This document shows positions 8,814-18,061 of a stretch of 64,000 nt of DNA, in pieces. Location of the stretch: assembly GCF_014195095.1 (NCBI RefSeq), contig NZ_JACIBC010000002.1, positions 620,001 through 684,000 on the forward strand. The letters are read 5' to 3'. The translations under genes and the position numbers were made by a program. The number at the start of each line of letters is the position of its first letter. The first letter of the stretch is position 1. Below the pieces are notes generated by a model. That model saw nothing but the letters and a program-made list of their open reading frames with translations. It searched no databases and was not told where the DNA came from. Source of the stretch: Rhizobium sp. BK602. Lineage in GTDB: Bacteria > Pseudomonadota > Alphaproteobacteria > Rhizobiales > Rhizobiaceae.

Positions 8814-9308
8814 ATGAAGATGATGGACGAAATACCTTTCTGGAAGAAGAAGACGCTGGTTGAGATGAGTGCCTCCGAATGGGAGAGCCTCTGCGACGGC
8901 TGCGGGCTCTGTTGTCTCAACAAGCTGGAGGATTGGGATAGCGGCGATGTCTATTTCACCTCGGTCCGCTGCAAGCTGATGGATGGCGAGAGCTGTCGAT
9001 GCACCAGCTATCCGAACCGCTGGGATTTCGTGCCCGATTGCGTGCAGCTGACGCCGGAGAAGGTTCCCGAACTGGCATGGTTGCCGCCGACTTGCGCCTA
9101 TCGTCTCGTCGAGGAAGGCCGCGATCTCTATTGGTGGCATCCGCTGGTATCGGGCGATCCGGAGACCGTCCATATCGCCCGCGCCTCGGCGCGCGGCCGC
9201 ACGATCAGCGAGGAGGATGTCTCCGTCGACGATTTCGAGGATTATGTCGTCGACTGGCCGCTGACGGTGGAAGACGACATGGAGGCTAATCCTCCGGCGG
9301 GGCGATAG
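8814..9308 (+). CDS. YcgN-type cysteine cluster protein (UPF0260)
   Basis: Cytoplasmic protein of 164 residues with a zinc- or iron-cluster-like cysteine set: [43 protein letters not shown] and PPTCAYRL. This is the pattern of the YcgN/UPF0260 family (also called the YkgJ-type cysteine cluster). Function not established. The family usually begins a few residues before 'PFWKKKTL', which agrees with ATG 8814 or ATG 8820. Its 3' end overlaps the convergent MmcQ/YjbR gene by 23 nt. Confidence 0.85.
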   Translation: MKMMDEIPFWKKKTLVEMSASEWESLCDGCGLCCLNKLEDWDSGDVYFTSVRCKLMDGESCRCTSYPNRWDFVPDCVQLTPEKVPELAWLPPTCAYRLVEEGRDLYWWHPLVSGDPETVHIARASARGRTISEEDVSVDDFEDYVVDWPLTVEDDMEANPPAGR

Positions 9309-9615
9309 ATTTCGGCGCCACGTTGCGCCATGCCTGCCGCACCAGCGCATATATCGTGTTCTCACCGGCAACTGAGTGGAAAACCCGCGTCCAGCCTTTC
9401 GCTCCCCAGCCGCCTGGCACGGCAAGGACATGGTCCGGCGCGGTTGCCAGCGCCATCTGCTGCTGATCGGGTGTCAGCTTGACGACGCAGAAATCCGGAC
9501 TGGGAAGGGCCAGGTAAATCTTGCCGCGAACGCGAAAATCCCGATTGCCGAAATGCGAGCTTTCCATCGCTTCCGGCAGGCTGAGCGCAAAGGCAACAAG
9601 CTCATCATCGGTCAT
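9286..9615 (-). CDS. MmcQ/YjbR family protein
   Basis: Protein of 109 residues from the ATG at 9615 ([20 protein letters not shown]); another in-frame ATG lies at 9633. The motifs [32 protein letters not shown] and [12 protein letters not shown] are those of the MmcQ/YjbR fold, a small CyaY-like domain often suggested to bind DNA, with no firm function. The frame continues upstream to 9984, but that part lies opposite the Dabb gene and is Arg/Ser-rich. Convergent with the cysteine-cluster gene, sharing 23 nt at the 3' ends. Confidence 0.8.
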   Translation of the reverse strand: MTDDELVAFALSLPEAMESSHFGNRDFRVRGKIYLALPSPDFCVVKLTPDQQQMALATAPDHVLAVPGGWGAKGWTRVFHSVAGENTIYALVRQAWRNVAPKSIAPPED

Positions 9616-9774
9616 GGCGTCAAAGCATAGCATGCGGGGACGTTGCGGGGGAGGTGACGTTTTCCCGGACACGCTGCGACGAAACGGCAGGCTGCCCGAG
9701 GGCTGAGCGTCGTTGAATTGACCGGATACGCATGATATCGCGCTGTGCTTTCGCAATGCACAGGGAGCCTCCGC

Positions 9775-10083
9775 GTGATCCGCCACATCGTTTTCTTCAC
9801 CGTTCCCGACCGCGCCAATCTGGAGGAAGTCCGGTCCGGATTGTCGATCCTGACGGCCATTCCGCATGCGCGCCTGCTGGAGATCGGCACGAATGTGAAG
9901 ACGGATCAGCTTGGCACGGACATCGATCTGGTCGTCTACGGCGAATTCGACGACGAGGCGGCATTGGCCGCCTACAAGGCGCATCCGAACTATCAGCTTT
10001 CGATCGAGCGTGTCCGCCCGCTGCGGGAGCTACGGATCGCGGCGGACTATGAGACCACGGCGGCGGTGCGCGAGCCGGCTTAA
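9775..10083 (+). CDS. Dabb (stress-responsive A/B barrel) domain protein
   Basis: Protein of about 102 residues. I choose the GTG at 9775 because CAGGGAGCC lies just upstream and the product then begins at the family start, VIRHIVFFTVPDR. The ferredoxin-like alpha/beta barrel of the Dabb family is seen in LSILTAIPHARLLEIGTNV, DIDLVVYGEFDDEAALAAYK and HPNYQLSIERVRPLRE. Such proteins form small homodimers; some are stress-induced, most have no known substrate. Monocistronic; divergent from the MmcQ/YjbR gene. Confidence 0.8.
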   Translation: MIRHIVFFTVPDRANLEEVRSGLSILTAIPHARLLEIGTNVKTDQLGTDIDLVVYGEFDDEAALAAYKAHPNYQLSIERVRPLRELRIAADYETTAAVREPA

Positions 10084-10630
10084 ACGCAATCAATCCGGTT
10101 GGTTGGATCTTTGGGCGGAATCAATTTCGCCACGAGCGGATTCTGCGCATGAAGATCATGACTCAACCTCTCACCTCCTCGACTCAACGTCTGAAGGCAT
10201 GACGGCAAGCGATTCAAAAGACTCAAGGAACCCTTCGCGTCTTACCTTCGCAAAACGCTTGAAGGCCGGTTGCATCGGCCGCGACGCGCCGTCGGTCATG
10301 ACGACGCCTATGAGAAAATGATAATCAAGAAAGATTAAAAATGACTGAGTTTTTCCCAAGCCGTGGATTTGTTTCGGAACGTTGAAAGGGAAAAATATCG
10401 GCGCCGTCAGCCGATTTGTGGTGCGCCGGGGCCCAAGGCGGATTCGGCCGGTCACCGGCTGTCGCGCGGCGACGTCAGTGCTAACAAATCCAATCAACAC
10501 AATGGCTTAAAGGGAAAGAAAATCTCGCCGCACGTTTTGCGGGTGGAAAATTACCGCCCATTCATTTGCCATTCAGACGCGTTTGGGTACATATTTGCTC
10601 AAGTTAATGTCCCCATGGGAAGTCTGGAGC
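10084..10630. other. Intergenic region upstream of feuN
   Basis: About 550 nt without a supported gene. Several A-rich runs occur near 10320-10400. Open frames on both strands here lack a Shine-Dalgarno sequence and any recognisable domain. The last 100-150 nt presumably contain the feuN promoter. I know no reliable consensus for FeuP binding and do not mark a site. Confidence 0.4.
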
Positions 10631-10885
10631 ATGGCATCATTTCTAAGCATAGCAGCAGCGGCGGCGCTCATGGCCGGCTCGACTGTTCTGCCGACGCCGG
10701 CCCCGACAACGACCTTGGTGGCGCGTGCGAACAGCGATTGCAGCGAGGCGGCGGCCGAAGTTGTCGCCAAAACCGGAGGGCAGCTTCTCTCCGCGCAGCC
10801 CTCGGGCGATAGCTGCGTCATAACCGTCCTTGTTCAGGGCAACGGTCAGCGGCCGCGCAAGGTGACCATGAAAGTGCCGATGTAG
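10631..10885 (+). CDS. feuN: FeuN-like small exported regulator of FeuQ
   Basis: Small exported protein of 84 residues. I choose the ATG at 10631 because GGGAAG lies 8 nt upstream and the product then starts with a clean signal peptide (MASFLSIAAAAALMAGSTVL). The mature part has two cysteines (NSDCSEAAAE and SGDSCVITVL) that could form a disulphide, and ends RKVTMKVPM. Position directly upstream of feuP, length and export match FeuN of Sinorhizobium meliloti, a periplasmic inhibitor of the FeuQ kinase whose loss is lethal there through FeuPQ over-activity. The assignment rests on position, size and topology, since I could not align it. Confidence 0.7.
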   Translation: MASFLSIAAAAALMAGSTVLPTPAPTTTLVARANSDCSEAAAEVVAKTGGQLLSAQPSGDSCVITVLVQGNGQRPRKVTMKVPM

Positions 10886-11020
10886 GCGCAAAGACCGTCG
10901 TCGCCACATGCAGGGAACACTCTAACACTTTGAATCTCACGCAAAATCTTATGGCCAAGTGATTCCACTTGAATCAGATTTGCAGTACTGCTTCTCGAAC
11001 CGGGGAAATTGGGTCGAAAT

Positions 11021-11692
11021 ATGCGCATCCTCATTGTCGAAGACGATGTCAATCTGAACCGCCAGCTTGCCGACGCCTTGAAGGAAGCGGGTTACGTGGT
11101 CGATACCGCCTTCGATGGCGAGGAGGGGCATTTTCTCGGCGATACCGAGCCTTATGACGCAATCATCCTCGATATCGGCCTGCCGGAAATGGACGGGATC
11201 ACCGTGCTCGAGAAATGGCGCGGCGCGGGCCGGGGAACGCCGGTGCTGATCCTGACGGCGCGCGACCGTTGGAGCGACAAGGTCGCAGGCATCGACGCCG
11301 GCGCCGACGACTATGTCGCTAAGCCCTTCCATGTCGAGGAAGTGCTTGCCCGCATCCGGGCGCTGATCCGCCGTGCCGCCGGCCATTCCTCCTCCGAGAT
11401 CGTCTGCGGCCCGGTGCGCCTCGACACCAAGAGCTCGAAGGCGACGGTCGATGGCAAGCCGCTGAAGCTCACCTCGCATGAATATCGCCTGCTCGCCTAT
11501 CTCATGCACCACAAGGGCGAGGTCGTGTCGCGCACCGAGCTGGTCGAGCATATGTACGATCAGGATTTCGACCGCGATTCCAACACGATCGAAGTCTTCG
11601 TCGGCCGCCTGCGCAAGAAGATGGGCGTCGACCTGATCGAGACCGTCCGCGGCCTCGGCTATCGCATCCAAGCGCCGACCAATGCGAATTAA
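11021..11692 (+). CDS. feuP: Response regulator FeuP (OmpR/PhoP family)
   Basis: Response regulator of 223 residues from the ATG at 11021 (MRILIVEDDVNLNRQLADAL). The receiver domain has the acidic pair EDD, the phospho-acceptor Asp51 in IILDIGLPEMDG and the conserved Lys in ADDYVAKPFH. The C-terminal winged helix (about 130-220, KLTSHEYRLLAYLMHHKGEV, then RLRKKMGVDLIETVRGLGYR) is OmpR type. feuP and feuQ overlap by 11 nt. In R. leguminosarum feuPQ lies beside cycHJKL, exactly as here, and was linked to iron acquisition; in S. meliloti FeuPQ controls ndvA, cyclic glucan export and symbiosis. Which role dominates here cannot be read from the sequence. Confidence 0.88.
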   Translation: MRILIVEDDVNLNRQLADALKEAGYVVDTAFDGEEGHFLGDTEPYDAIILDIGLPEMDGITVLEKWRGAGRGTPVLILTARDRWSDKVAGIDAGADDYVAKPFHVEEVLARIRALIRRAAGHSSSEIVCGPVRLDTKSSKATVDGKPLKLTSHEYRLLAYLMHHKGEVVSRTELVEHMYDQDFDRDSNTIEVFVGRLRKKMGVDLIETVRGLGYRIQAPTNAN

Positions 11693-13079
11693 GTCGCTCA
11701 CCGCCCGCGTCCTGTTGTTGACCACACTCTGGTCCGCCGTGGCGCTGGTGGTGATCGGCCTTGTCATCTCGAATATCTATCGCAAGAGCGCCGAGCGCGG
11801 CTTTCAGGACCTTCTGAGGGCGCAGCTCTACAACGTCATCAACTCCGTCACGATCGGCGATCAGGGGGCGCTGTCGGGCAGCCCGCAGCTCGGCGACCTG
11901 CGCTTTGCCCAGCCGAAGACCGGCTGGTACTGGATGGTCGAGCCGCTCGGCACCTATACGGCGACGCCCTTGGTCTCGCCCTCGCTCGGGGCTGCGACCT
12001 TGCCCGTCCTCTCGGTGCTGGAAGCGCCCTTCGACAAGAATTACGAGCGCTATTACATCGTCACCGACGCTTCCGGAAACCGTGTGCAGGTGGCCGAGAC
12101 CGAAGTCGTGCTGGATACGGATGGCCGCGCGGCGCGCTTCCGCGTCACCGGCAATGTCGCCGTGGTGGAGGACGATGTCCGCAATTTCTCCCACAGTCTC
12201 TATTTCGCGCTCGTCGGCTTCGGCGTCGGCAGCCTCGTCGTCAATGCGCTCGCCATTCTCTATGGCCTGAAGCCGCTCGACAAGGCACGCGCCGCGCTGG
12301 AGCGCATCCGCGCCGGCGAAAGCGAGCGGCTGCAGGGGGATTTCCCGCGTGAGATCCTGCCGCTCGCCAACGAGGTCAATGCGCTGATCGAGAGCAACCG
12401 CCGTATCGTCGAGCGAGCCCGCATGCAGGTCGGCAATCTCGCCCATTCGCTGAAGACGCCGATCGCCGTCCTGCTCAACGAATCCCGCGTGCTGGAACGT
12501 TCGCATGGCGATCTGGTCAAGAACCAGGCCGAGGTCATGCAGGGGCAGGTGCAGTCCTATCTCAACCGCGCCCGCATCGCGGCGCAGCGCGAATCCGTAC
12601 TTGCCCGCACGGAGGCGGAGCCGGCGCTGGAGCGTCTGGTCCGCGTCATGCGGCGTCTGAATACCGACAAGGAATTCGAGCTTTCCGTGACGCCGCATCT
12701 GGCGCTCGCCATGGAGCAGCAGGATCTGGAGGAGACGGTCGGCAACCTTCTGGAAAATGCCGCCCGCTTCGCCGAGCATAAGATCCGCATCGCCGCCAAC
12801 GAGGCGCCCACCGACGTCAAGGGCATCGATCCGGCCCGGCGCCACTGGGTGGAGCTGGTGGTCGAGGATGACGGGCCGGGCCTCGAGCCCGATCAGATCC
12901 GCGAGGCGATGAAGCGCGGCCGCAGGCTGGACGAAAGCAAGCCGGGCACCGGCCTCGGGCTTTCGATCGTCAGCGAGATCACCAACGAATATCAGGGACG
13001 CTTCGAGCTGTCCCGCGGCGCCCGCGGCGGCCTCCGGGCCAGCCTCATTCTACCGGGGGTGACAAAGGATGTTGCGTGA
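11682..13079 (+). CDS. feuQ: Sensor histidine kinase FeuQ
   Basis: PhoQ-like membrane kinase of 465 residues. TM1 (about 9-31) and TM2 (about 172-195) enclose a periplasmic sensor of roughly 140 residues. A HAMP-like linker (KPLDKARAALERIRAGESER) leads to the dimerisation domain with His255 in GNLAHSLKTPIAVLLNESRV. The ATPase domain has NLLENAARFAEHKI, VEDDGPGLEPDQI and GTGLGLSIVSEI. It is coupled to feuP by overlap; its periplasmic domain is the expected target of FeuN. Confidence 0.88.
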   Translation: MRIKSLTARVLLLTTLWSAVALVVIGLVISNIYRKSAERGFQDLLRAQLYNVINSVTIGDQGALSGSPQLGDLRFAQPKTGWYWMVEPLGTYTATPLVSPSLGAATLPVLSVLEAPFDKNYERYYIVTDASGNRVQVAETEVVLDTDGRAARFRVTGNVAVVEDDVRNFSHSLYFALVGFGVGSLVVNALAILYGLKPLDKARAALERIRAGESERLQGDFPREILPLANEVNALIESNRRIVERARMQVGNLAHSLKTPIAVLLNESRVLERSHGDLVKNQAEVMQGQVQSYLNRARIAAQRESVLARTEAEPALERLVRVMRRLNTDKEFELSVTPHLALAMEQQDLEETVGNLLENAARFAEHKIRIAANEAPTDVKGIDPARRHWVELVVEDDGPGLEPDQIREAMKRGRRLDESKPGTGLGLSIVSEITNEYQGRFELSRGARGGLRASLILPGVTKDVA

Positions 13080-13170
13080 CGGACGGCATGATGCCAAAAA
13101 GACGTGCCGCGTCATGATGATGCTGCATTGCAGTACCTCTGGTTTTGCTCTTTGATACTGGTTCGGTTGT

Positions 13171-13602
13171 ATGAAGCTTCGTACCTTTTTCCTGATCGTG
13201 CCTTCCCTTTTTGCTGTGATCGGCCTGTCCTCCTGCTCGACATCGAGCGGCAAGATCGGCGGCGTCAGTTTCCTGTCCACTGCCAAGCCGCCGGCTTCGA
13301 CGCCGTACATCGCGGCCTTGGAAGGGGGGATTGTCGGCCGCACCGACGTGAAGCTCAGCGACAATGATCAACGGCGGGCGCTGGAAGCGGAATATCGGGC
13401 GCTGGAAACCGCGCCGCTCGGCATGCCCGTCGTCTGGTCGGGCAGCAATGTCAGCGGTGAAGTCGTGGCAGCCGCTCCCTATCAGGTGGGTTCGCAGAAC
13501 TGCCGCCAGTATCGGCACACGGTCACCGTCGACGGCAAGCAGACCCAGGCACGGGGCGCTGCCTGCCGCAATGACGACGGCACCTGGTCGCCGCTGAACT
13601 AG
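13171..13602 (+). CDS. Surface-antigen-like lipoprotein
   Basis: Exported protein of 143 residues. The N-terminus MKLRTFFLIVPSLFAVIGLS runs into a lipobox LSSC, so Cys22 is the probable lipidated residue. The mature part ends with a domain like the RT0821/Lpp0805 surface antigens (ALEAEYRALETAPLGMPVVW, then GSQNCRQYRHTVTVDGKQTQ and DDGTWSPLN). It lies 91 nt downstream of feuQ on the same strand and 98 nt before ccmI. Probably an outer-membrane or periplasmic lipoprotein; role unknown. Confidence 0.75.
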   Translation: MKLRTFFLIVPSLFAVIGLSSCSTSSGKIGGVSFLSTAKPPASTPYIAALEGGIVGRTDVKLSDNDQRRALEAEYRALETAPLGMPVVWSGSNVSGEVVAAAPYQVGSQNCRQYRHTVTVDGKQTQARGAACRNDDGTWSPLN

Positions 13603-13700
13603 AATTCCGTCCGTCTGAAAAGCGCGGCCAAACGCCTCAAATCTTCGTCAACCGGGCTTTGACGGTTGGAATAAGCGCCCGGTTAAAGTATTGGGCGTCT

Positions 13701-14852
13701 ATGCTGTTCTGGATTCTCGTGGCCGTTCTGACGGCCGTTGTCGGTGCCGTCCTGCTCTATCCTCTTTTGCGCGGAGCAAATGCGGTTGACGATGGTCGCG
13801 CCGGGGAGGCGGCGGTCTATCGCGATCAGCTTCGCGAACTGGACCGGGATCTTGCCGGCGGTCTGATCTCCACCGAGGAGGCCGGCTATGCCCGCGCCGA
13901 GATCGGCCGGCGCCTGCTTGCCGTTTCCACCGACACACTGGACAGGGCGAAAGCGCCGGGATCCGGCCATTATCGCCTTTCGCAGGCCTTCATCATCCTC
14001 GTTCTGCCTGCCATCGGTCTCTGTCTTTATCTCGCCAAGGGCACGCCCGGACTGCCCGCGCAGCCCTTGCAGGCGCGTCTCGAGCAACCCGGCAACGATC
14101 TCGCCATTTCCATTGTCAAGGTCGAGCAGCATCTGGCGCAGAATCCCGATGACGGCAAGGGCTGGGAGGTGCTGGCGCCGATCTATCTCAAGACCAACCG
14201 CATCGCCGACGCGGAACTGGCCTACCGCAACGTCATCCGCCTGCTTGGCCCCAGCGCCGAGCGCTTCGGCAGCCTGGGCGAGGCGCAGGTCCTGAAGGCG
14301 GGCGGTATCGTTACGGCGGAGGCGCGCAGCAGCATGCAGCAGTCCCTGGCGCTCGATGCGAACAATCCCCGCGCGCTCTTCTATCTGGCACTGGCACTTG
14401 AACAGGACGGCAAGACGGCGGAAGCGAGAGCCGCCTTCGACGCACTGGCGAAACAATCGCCACCCGAAGCGCCCTGGATGATCGCGGTCAACGATCATAT
14501 CGCCAAGAACAGCCCCGACGATACCGGCGCCGGCGGAATGGTCAATCCCAAGGCCCCGGGCAATCCCACCGCCGAGGAGGTCGCCGCCGCCGATGCCATG
14601 AGCAGCGGCGATCGCCAGCAGATGATCCGCGGCATGGTCGAGAGCCTGGATGCCAAGCTCAAGGACGATCCGAAAAATGTCGATGGCTGGCTGCGGCTGA
14701 TCCGCTCCTATGCGGTCCTGAACGACAGGGATCGCGCCGCCGATGCGCTGAAGCGCGGTCTTGCCGTATTCCCCGCCGATGGCGGCGAAGGCCAGCAGCT
14801 CCTGGCGCTGGCAAGGGAGCTCGGGCTGCCGATGGAGGAGACGCAGCAATGA
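13701..14852 (+). CDS. ccmI: Cytochrome c maturation protein CcmI (CycH)
   Basis: Apocytochrome c chaperone of 383 residues. I choose the ATG at 13701, which gives the typical start [20 protein letters not shown], the first transmembrane helix. A second helix lies at about 92-112 ([20 protein letters not shown]). The periplasmic C-terminal part has TPR repeats ([73 protein letters not shown]). CcmI presents unfolded apocytochrome to the CcmF/H haem ligation complex. First gene of a four-gene operon; the stop overlaps the ccmE start as ATGA. Confidence 0.9.
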   Translation: MLFWILVAVLTAVVGAVLLYPLLRGANAVDDGRAGEAAVYRDQLRELDRDLAGGLISTEEAGYARAEIGRRLLAVSTDTLDRAKAPGSGHYRLSQAFIILVLPAIGLCLYLAKGTPGLPAQPLQARLEQPGNDLAISIVKVEQHLAQNPDDGKGWEVLAPIYLKTNRIADAELAYRNVIRLLGPSAERFGSLGEAQVLKAGGIVTAEARSSMQQSLALDANNPRALFYLALALEQDGKTAEARAAFDALAKQSPPEAPWMIAVNDHIAKNSPDDTGAGGMVNPKAPGNPTAEEVAAADAMSSGDRQQMIRGMVESLDAKLKDDPKNVDGWLRLIRSYAVLNDRDRAADALKRGLAVFPADGGEGQQLLALARELGLPMEETQQ

Positions 14853-15298
14853 CCCGCAAGCAGAAACGTCTGGCGGTCATCGCCGGTGGCATGGGGTTCA
14901 TCGCTGCCGCCGTGCTGCTCGTCCTCTTCGCCTTCAGCCAATCGGTCGCCTATTTCTATATGCCGTCCGATCTTGCGAAGACGCCGGTCGGCGCGGGAAC
15001 CTTGATCCGCCTCGGCGGTCTCGTCGGCGAGGGCAGCATCGTGCGCGGCCAGGGGACCGAGGTCCAGTTCTCGGTCACCGACGGCGGCGATGCGGTCAAG
15101 GTCCGGTTCAACGGTATCCTGCCCGATCTCTTCCGCGAGGGGCAGGGGGTGGTCGCCGAAGGCAAGTTCGAGCCGGGCAGCGATGTCTTCGTTGCCGACA
15201 GCGTGCTTGCCAAGCATGATGAGCGCTATATGCCGAAGCAGGTGGCCGACAGGCTGAAGGCGGATGGCGTCTGGAAAGGCGAGGAAGCAGGCCAATGA
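14849..15298 (+). CDS. ccmE: Haem chaperone CcmE (CycJ)
   Basis: Protein of 149 residues with a signal anchor (about 8-30, [20 protein letters not shown]) and a periplasmic OB-fold domain. The haem-attaching histidine is His123 in [12 protein letters not shown], with the conserved Tyr127. [20 protein letters not shown] is also typical. CcmE accepts haem from CcmC and delivers it to CcmF. ccmA-D are not in this window and, as usual in rhizobia, must lie elsewhere. Overlaps ccmI and ccmF by 4 nt on each side. Confidence 0.95.
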   Translation: MTRKQKRLAVIAGGMGFIAAAVLLVLFAFSQSVAYFYMPSDLAKTPVGAGTLIRLGGLVGEGSIVRGQGTEVQFSVTDGGDAVKVRFNGILPDLFREGQGVVAEGKFEPGSDVFVADSVLAKHDERYMPKQVADRLKADGVWKGEEAGQ

Positions 15299-17283
15299 TC
15301 ATCGAGCTTGGACATTATGCGCTGGTGCTGGCGCTCGCGACGGCGCTGATCGTCTCGATCATTCCGGCCGTCGGCGCGCGCCGGGGCGATCTCGCGATGA
15401 TGGATGTCGCGCCGGTCGGCGTCGTCGTCCTGTTCGCCCTGGTCGCCTTTTCCTTCGCGGTGCTGACCTACGCCTATGTCGCCTCCGATTTTTCCGTGCT
15501 GAACGTCTGGGAGAATTCCCATTCGCTGATGCCGCTGATCTTCAAGATCTCCGGCGTCTGGGGCAATCACGAGGGATCGATGATGCTCTGGCTGCTGATC
15601 CTGGCGCTGTTCAGCGCGCTGGTCGCGCTGTTCGGGCGGAACCTGCCGGATACGCTGCGCGCCAATGTGCTCGCGGTCCAGTCCTGGATTTCGGCGGCTT
15701 TCCTGGTCTTCATCCTCCTGACCTCAAATCCCTTCACCCGCCTCGACCCGGCGCCCGCCGAGGGCAAGGATCTCAATCCGGTGCTGCAGGATATCGGCCT
15801 GGCGATCCACCCGCCGCTGCTCTACCTCGGCTATGTCGGCTTCTCCGTCTGCTTCTCCTTTGCCGTCGCCGCTTTGCTCGAAGGCCGTATCGATGCCGCC
15901 TGGGCGCGCTGGGTCCGCCCGTGGACGTTGGCCGCCTGGACCTTCCTGACGCTCGGCATCGCCATGGGTTCCTATTGGGCCTATTACGAGCTCGGCTGGG
16001 GCGGCTGGTGGTTCTGGGACCCGGTGGAGAACGCCTCCTTCATGCCCTGGCTCGCCGGCACGGCGCTCTTGCATTCCGCGCTCGTCATGGAAAAGCGCGA
16101 CGCGCTGAAAATCTGGACGGTGCTGCTGGCGATCCTGACCTTCTCGCTGTCGCTGCTCGGCACCTTCCTCGTGCGCTCCGGCGTGCTGACCTCGGTCCAT
16201 TCCTTCGCCAGCGATCCGACACGCGGCATCTTCATTCTCTGCATCCTCCTGATCTTCATCGGCGGCGCGCTGTCGCTCTTCGCCTTTCGTGCGCCCCGGC
16301 TTGCTGCCGGCGGCCTGTTCGCGCCGATCTCGCGCGAGGGCGCGCTGGTGTTGAACAATCTCATCCTGACGGTCGCCTGCGGCACCGTGCTGACGGGCAC
16401 GCTCTATCCGCTGGCGCTGGAGACCTTGACCGGCGACAAGATTTCCGTCGGCCCGCCCTTCTTCAACATGACCTTCGGCCTGCTGATGGCGCCGATCCTG
16501 ATCGCGGTGCCCTTCGGGCCGCTGCTCGCCTGGAAGCGCGGCGATCTGCTCGGCGCGCTGCAGCGGCTCTATGTGGTGGCCGGTCTTGCCCTGATCGCCG
16601 GCCTCATCCTGTTCTATGTCCGCCATGGCGGCCCGGTTCTGGCCGTTCTCGGCCTTGCCGCCGGCTTCTTTCTGGTTTTCGGCGCGGTCGCAGACCTCTG
16701 GTATCGCGCCGGTATCGGCAAGGTGGTGGGCAACGTCGCCTGGCGCCGCCTGAGCGGCCTGCCGCGCTCCACTTTCGGAACGGCGCTTGCCCATGCCGGC
16801 CTCGGCGTCACCGTGCTCGGCATCGTGGCCGTCACCACCTTCGAGACCGAGAACATTACCAATATGAAGCCGGGCGAAACTGCCGCGCTCGGCGGCTACA
16901 GCCTGCGTTTCGACGGCACAAAGCCGGGCGTCGGCCCGAATTTCACCGAGGATCGCGCCCATTTCACCGTCAGCCGCGGCGGCGTCGCGGTGGCGGAAGT
17001 TTCCTCCTCCAAGCGCGTCTTCACCGCCAATCGCACGGCGACGACGGAGGCGGGCATCCTGACTCTGGGCCTCAGCCAGCTTTACGTCTCCCTCGGTGAT
17101 CCCACCAACGCCGGCGGCATGGTGGTGCGCATCTGGTGGAAGCCGTTCATTCTCTGCATCTGGGGTGGTGCCGTCATCATGGCGTTCGGCGGTTTCGTCT
17201 CGCTCAGCGACCGCCGCCTGCGCGTCGGCGCGCCGAGTCGCAGGGCAAAGCCGGCCCGCCCGGCGATGGAGCCGGCGGAATGA
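15295..17283 (+). CDS. ccmF: Haem lyase subunit CcmF (CycK)
   Basis: Polytopic inner-membrane protein of 662 residues with about 15 hydrophobic segments. The tryptophan-rich WWD motif is at about 236-255 ([19 protein letters not shown]), with conserved histidines around it ([42 protein letters not shown]). It joins haem from CcmE to the cysteines of apocytochrome c on the periplasmic side. The reading frame is intact and of normal length. The 3' end abuts an unusual repeat at the ccmH junction. Confidence 0.96.
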   Translation: MIIELGHYALVLALATALIVSIIPAVGARRGDLAMMDVAPVGVVVLFALVAFSFAVLTYAYVASDFSVLNVWENSHSLMPLIFKISGVWGNHEGSMMLWLLILALFSALVALFGRNLPDTLRANVLAVQSWISAAFLVFILLTSNPFTRLDPAPAEGKDLNPVLQDIGLAIHPPLLYLGYVGFSVCFSFAVAALLEGRIDAAWARWVRPWTLAAWTFLTLGIAMGSYWAYYELGWGGWWFWDPVENASFMPWLAGTALLHSALVMEKRDALKIWTVLLAILTFSLSLLGTFLVRSGVLTSVHSFASDPTRGIFILCILLIFIGGALSLFAFRAPRLAAGGLFAPISREGALVLNNLILTVACGTVLTGTLYPLALETLTGDKISVGPPFFNMTFGLLMAPILIAVPFGPLLAWKRGDLLGALQRLYVVAGLALIAGLILFYVRHGGPVLAVLGLAAGFFLVFGAVADLWYRAGIGKVVGNVAWRRLSGLPRSTFGTALAHAGLGVTVLGIVAVTTFETENITNMKPGETAALGGYSLRFDGTKPGVGPNFTEDRAHFTVSRGGVAVAEVSSSKRVFTANRTATTEAGILTLGLSQLYVSLGDPTNAGGMVVRIWWKPFILCIWGGAVIMAFGGFVSLSDRRLRVGAPSRRAKPARPAMEPAE

Positions 17284-17894
17284 ACGGGTCGAGTGACACT
17301 TCCTTCTCCCCTCGGGGAGAAGGTGGCCCGAAGGGTCGGATGAGGGGGTGGCGCGGCATGGTCCGTGTAACCTCACGGTGCAACGCCCCCTCAATCCGTG
17401 CTACGCGCGGCCTTCTCCCCATGGGGGAGAAGGTAAAAGCGGTCCTGCGCTTGCTTCTCGTCTCTGTCCCCTTGCTGGCTCCGCTCACCGCCTTCGCCGT
17501 CAATCCGGACGAGGTGCTGCCCGATCCGGCCATGGAGGCTCGGGCGCGGACGATCTCGGCGGAACTGCGCTGCATGGTCTGCCAGAACCAGTCGATCGAC
17601 GATTCCAATGCCGATCTCGCCCGCGATCTGCGCCTTCTCGTGCGCAAGCGCCTGACCAATGGCGACAGCAACCAGCAGGTGCTGGATTACATCGTCTCCC
17701 GCTACGGCGAGTTCGTGCTCTTGAAGCCGCGGCTCAGCGAGAAGACCCTTCTGCTCTGGGCCGCGCCGATCGCGCTTTTCATCCTCGGTGGCCTCGCGCT
17801 CGTCGTCTACGCCCGGCGCCGCGCCGGGCGGCCGACGGGGACGCCGCTGACATCCGAGGAGGAAAAGCGGCTGAACGAGATTCTTGGCAAGTAA
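17280..17894 (+). CDS. ccmH: Cytochrome c maturation protein CcmH (CycL) with a repeat-encoded leader
   Basis: Thiol-disulphide protein of the haem ligation complex. The recognisable part has a signal sequence ([20 protein letters not shown]), the active-site pair in [20 protein letters not shown], and a transmembrane helix ([20 protein letters not shown]). The start is unclear. The ATG at 17280 overlaps the ccmF stop as ATGA, the coupling used elsewhere in this operon, but a 132-nt repeat follows and stays open in this frame, giving a 204-residue product with about 47 extra residues before the signal sequence. ATG 17421, inside the repeat, gives a normal 157-residue protein but has no convincing ribosome-binding site. 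ATG 17358 is a third choice. Confidence 0.88.
   Translation: MNGSSDTSFSPRGEGGPKGRMRGWRGMVRVTSRCNAPSIRATRGLLPMGEKVKAVLRLLLVSVPLLAPLTAFAVNPDEVLPDPAMEARARTISAELRCMVCQNQSIDDSNADLARDLRLLVRKRLTNGDSNQQVLDYIVSRYGEFVLLKPRLSEKTLLLWAAPIALFILGGLALVVYARRRAGRPTGTPLTSEEEKRLNEILGK
17302..17433. repeat. Rhizobial double-palindrome intergenic repeat in the ccmF-ccmH junction
   Basis: Two near-identical palindromes, each like CCTTCTCCCC..GGGGAGAAGG, lie at 17302-17323 and 17411-17433. The DNA between them is itself roughly self-complementary (GGTCGGATGAGGGGGTG against CGCCCCCTCAATCCG). The whole can fold into a long hairpin or two small ones. Elements with this CTTCTCCCC palindrome followed by GGATGAGGGG are common between genes in Rhizobium genomes. 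Length is 132 nt, a multiple of three, and no stop occurs in the ccmH frame. Confidence 0.8.
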
Positions 17895-18061
17895 CAGTGC
17901 GTCGGCTGTCCCTTCCTGGCAGGATTTTCCTACATTACCAATTTTTCATGGGTCGGACAGTTCGCCGTAAGGTCCGAAGCCCTATATCATGTTCCATGAG
18001 CTTCATCGCCGGCCCAGCCGGTGAGAGAAAATCGGACGAGAGAAGAAAAGGTAACTCGCAT

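Noticed and set aside
15724..17394. 556-residue minus-strand frame opposite ccmF
   Set aside because: Shadow of the clearly coding ccmF gene, with no domain or membrane pattern.
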